Positions 60,951 to 64,000 of a DNA stretch of 64,000 bases are shown piece after piece (position 1 is the stretch's first letter; the number at the start of each line of letters is the position of its first letter). Origin of the DNA: Brachypodius melanocephalos (Eukaryota; Chordata; Aves; Passeriformes; Pycnonotidae); contig VZSR01000520.1 of assembly GCA_013398615.1 (NCBI GenBank), positions 25,441,333 through 25,505,332 of the forward strand, in the 5' to 3' direction. The translations under genes were made by a program, and so were the position numbers. The notes beneath the pieces are model-generated. The model worked only from the letters and a program-made list of their open reading frames with translations, was not told the origin of the DNA and did not search any database.

Positions 60951-63900
60951 CCCAGCCTTCTCCACCTACTTGTTGAAGTTCCAGGCAGACATATTTGGGT
61001 TTTTTCCCTGTAGTATTCCTATACCTACCCTTAAGCTGGGAAACGGGAATATCCCTATAAGCGGACCCAATCTACTCCATTATCCTTCAAATCCCTGCTT
61101 AATATTCTTCTTAACTAAGACTAATTCATGAGAGCATGAGCACAGTCCCCTGAGATCAAGCTGAGCAATGCCGGTTGCTTTGTCTCCACCATTGATGTCT
61201 GCATTAATTTCCTCTGTACTCTGCAAAATAAGTCATCTGAGGCAGGGGCAAATAGCATAAACAAAATGTTACTGCAATGCAGTTGATAAGTCATGATTTT
61301 GGAAGGCTGGGGCTTCTAGGAGATTTTGGAGTGCTGGCCTATGCTATATGAATGCTACAGAACATGGATGTCTGGCTAAACAATAAGGTGTTAAGGGATT
61401 CACTTCTCCTTTCCTTACTCCTATGAAAGGTTTATTTTATTTTATAGAAACCTTTATTGTTTCTCAATTAAGTTATTTGTATAATAATGGCATGTGTGGG
61501 TAGCACAAGATGATAAATATTGAATATGTGGAAGTGATTCATATTTCATGAACTCTGATCCTGACCTTCTTACAATTACCAGAACAAATTACATTAATTA
61601 CACCAAATTACATGACAGGTGGAGGAAGTTGTCATTAGTATCCATTACATACAGCAATATAGAAGGAAACTCCCTGGGTTTCTGTGGTAATTGACTGTAA
61701 GCATGACCACTCTTACATAACAGCAATACGCACTCAGGAGGAGATGTTTTGTTTGTGTAGTTTTCATGTAAAAAGAGCTTTCTTATTTTAGAGTAAAAAA
61801 GGTTTTCCTGAGTGATAAAATCAATGGAGCCTGGATGCTTGTGGACTAGGATCCACTATGTCCACTATTGCAGCCCCTTTTCCACCTCCCTCTAAGCTCT
61901 CTCCAGTATCCTAAACCAAGCAGTGATGTGAGTGCCACACATGGAGCTCCTGTCAGTGTTTGTGCCAGCTGCATTGGCAGCTGCAAAGGCTGTTTGGGCT
62001 CCTCTGGGCCAGACATACATTCCTGTCTTTTAGACTTTATTGCTAACTGCTGATCTTCAGGAAACCTGTAGGAGTGGAGTCATTTGTAATTTTAAATTTT
62101 GGTTAATAGTGAATTTGGGTTAATTTGTGTGTGTGTGAAATTAGATGAGAGGAAGACACTGTGGTAAGAGAAACCACATTTCCTTAGGCAAAGAAACAGT
62201 GAAAAATATTTTGTGCAAAGGTCAATATCTAAAAATGTGCACTGGAGAACGATCTAGAAGGGTCATACAGTATGACCCATGTGACAGAGTGGTGCAGGAT
62301 GGCATTATGCTCCTCTAGGAGCCCCACCAGATCCTCCCACAGTGTAGGCTTTCCCCTGGCTTCTCCTTTTTAGTCGCAGCGCAATTCTTCTGAGCTGAAA
62401 GGCAGTGATAAGAAAGGGACATATTTTGATACTGTTGCATTTTACCCCAGCCAGCAACTAAGTACCCTGCAGCTGCTTGCTCAGTCCATGCCCTTCCTCT
62501 GTGGGATGGATGGGAGAATCCTGAGAAGGTGAAACCTATGGGGTGACATAAGAGCAGTTTAGTAACTGAAGCAAAGTAAAATATAATGCTTATCCTACTA
62601 CTACTACTATTAATAATAATCGGGAGAAGGAGACAAAGGAGGGAAAGGGACGTAAAAAAAAAGAGAGAGGGTAAGAAACCCCAAGAAAAACAAGTGATAC
62701 ACAATAGAATTACTCACCATCCACTGGCAGATCTCATAAATGAAGTTTGGAAGGCAATCAAGAAATTAGCATGTATCAAATCTTTGCGAAAAGGGCAACA
62801 GAATCTGTTGGAGGAGACAGTGGAGAGGAAAGGTTTGAATGAAGACCAAAAAAGAAAAAAGAAAAAACCCTTAAGTAATCCTTTAAAAAGTGGATGAATG
62901 TGATATATGCACAGTGGTATCCAATGCAGTGTCACTAGAGGAAGTCGTATGATTAGCATGGCCTCCTGTGGCCTTCCACCCCACCTGGGGCATCTTTGGC
63001 TGGAGCAGCCTCAAACTGGGAATGTCAACTCCTCTGTTGCAGTTACCTAGAAAGTATCTTTGAACAGTTCAAGGTCAGTATACGATTAAAAAACCTTCCA
63101 TCTTTTTGATCTACCAAATAGTTTAGAATGATGGCCCAGCACTCTAGTTTGTGGAATAAAAAATGTATTTCTGCTATAGGTGCACTTTGTCACTAAGCTG
63201 AAGGATGCTAAGAGAGCCCTGGGGCTGGAGACAGTTGTATTGTGTATAATGAGATTTCTGCAAGAAAAAACCTAAACGTTGTAGAGAACACAGGAATGGA
63301 AAACCTGAAGAAAAGAGTAAGGTTTGTGTTTTGCCTTGCACTGACTGAAGCATATATTTGCTGAATTTGTGCAGAGGAAGCTTTTCTTTTTGAGGCTGCC
63401 TAACACAATAGGAGAACTTATCTTACAGCTGGAATCAGAATTTATAAAGGTTTTTATATTATAACAAACGTGCACACCTTTTAAGCTATGGTCTTGAAAT
63501 CCAGGCCTTCAACAGTGCAGTCTGAAATGTCGTATGCATACGTCAGCTCATGATGCAAGAAAAGAATATATGGGCCACAGGACTTAGCTATTCCACAGTA
63601 AATGAAATAGGACTTCTGAAACCTTTTGAAACTACATTTTTTAATTTTATGGCTTTTAACTTCTTTTATAAAAGTTAAACCTCGCTGCCCTTTTCTTGGA
63701 AAACTATGACAGTAACACAAAATCTACCTGTTTGATACGTTATTACAATTTTTCTTCAAGCCAGCATTGAAGCTTTAATCTAATCCTAAACTAGCATCTA
63801 ATACTGTATAATAATTTAAATCTATTTTAATGACTTTTGTAATATAAATGTTTTAAGTATAATAACAATTATGTTAACAAGTGTTTCCTGATTCCAGGCA

Positions 63901-64000
63901 TGTGTAAAGAAGATAGGGTATGTAATATAGCTGACTAGATAACTGCTTTTACAAATTATATTCATTCTTCTTTATTTCGCTGCAAAATGAAGAGAGTTCA
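60951..64000. other. Intergenic to the window end
   Basis: AT-rich; a (CTA)n/(TAA)n run and a purine-rich Lys/Arg-coding tract at 62590-62670 are the only distinctive parts. No gene reaches the window edge as far as I can see. Confidence 0.55.

Noticed and set aside
62586..62897. 103-codon Lys/Arg-rich ORF
   Set aside because: Derived from (CTA)n/(TAA)n and purine-rich low-complexity sequence.
1..64000. tRNA, rRNA, CRISPR arrays, complete retroviruses
   Set aside because: Looked for and not found by eye. No cloverleaf-like box A/B pair, repeat-spacer array or paired LTRs could be supported.

Overview
The window looks like avian nuclear DNA. It holds one spliced vertebrate gene with a CpG-rich first exon, AT-rich introns and a long AT-rich gene-free flank. 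Several fragments of CR1, the dominant LINE family of birds and reptiles, are scattered through it, and no Alu, L1 or other mammalian repeat was seen. I cannot name the species. A 10-base N run at 32641-32650 shows this is a draft assembly.

Bases 1-21800 carry a complete BRMS1L gene on the + strand, encoding BRMS1-like, the Sds3-family subunit of SIN3-HDAC corepressor complexes. I assembled ten coding exons: 42-177, 4782-4872, 8308-8435, 11075-11154, 14263-14359, 14736-14819, 16165-16229, 17683-17722, 18442-18568 and 20242-20365. They join in phase into a 323-residue protein, the length I recall for the mammalian protein. The start codon lies in a CpG island that begins at or before base 1. 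The 3' UTR runs about 1.4 kb, with a likely main poly(A) site near 21800 and two possible earlier ones near 21500-21540.

The most notable feature of the gene is intron 6 (14820-16164). It is a minor-spliceosome (U12-type) AT-AC intron: it begins ATATCCTTTT, has a TTCCCTAAC branch site and ends in CAC. Only these boundaries restore the conserved reading frame. A GT-AG-only gene finder would miss or distort this junction.

Bases 21800-64000 are a gene-free flank. I found no convincing coding exon, tRNA, rRNA or CRISPR there. It contains CR1 pieces, simple repeats, two CpG-enriched blocks (about 36780-37165 and 44040-44360) that stand out as candidate regulatory elements, and two oddities. The first is a pair of CR1 pieces about 8 kb apart that are almost identical over about 256 bp but clearly diverged beside it. 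The second is a pair of roughly 240-bp protein-like repeats of unknown family in opposite orientation, near 57 and 60.8 kb. In mammals the BRMS1L flank leads toward MBIP, NKX2-1 and PAX9, so long-range enhancers in this desert are plausible, but this is inference only.
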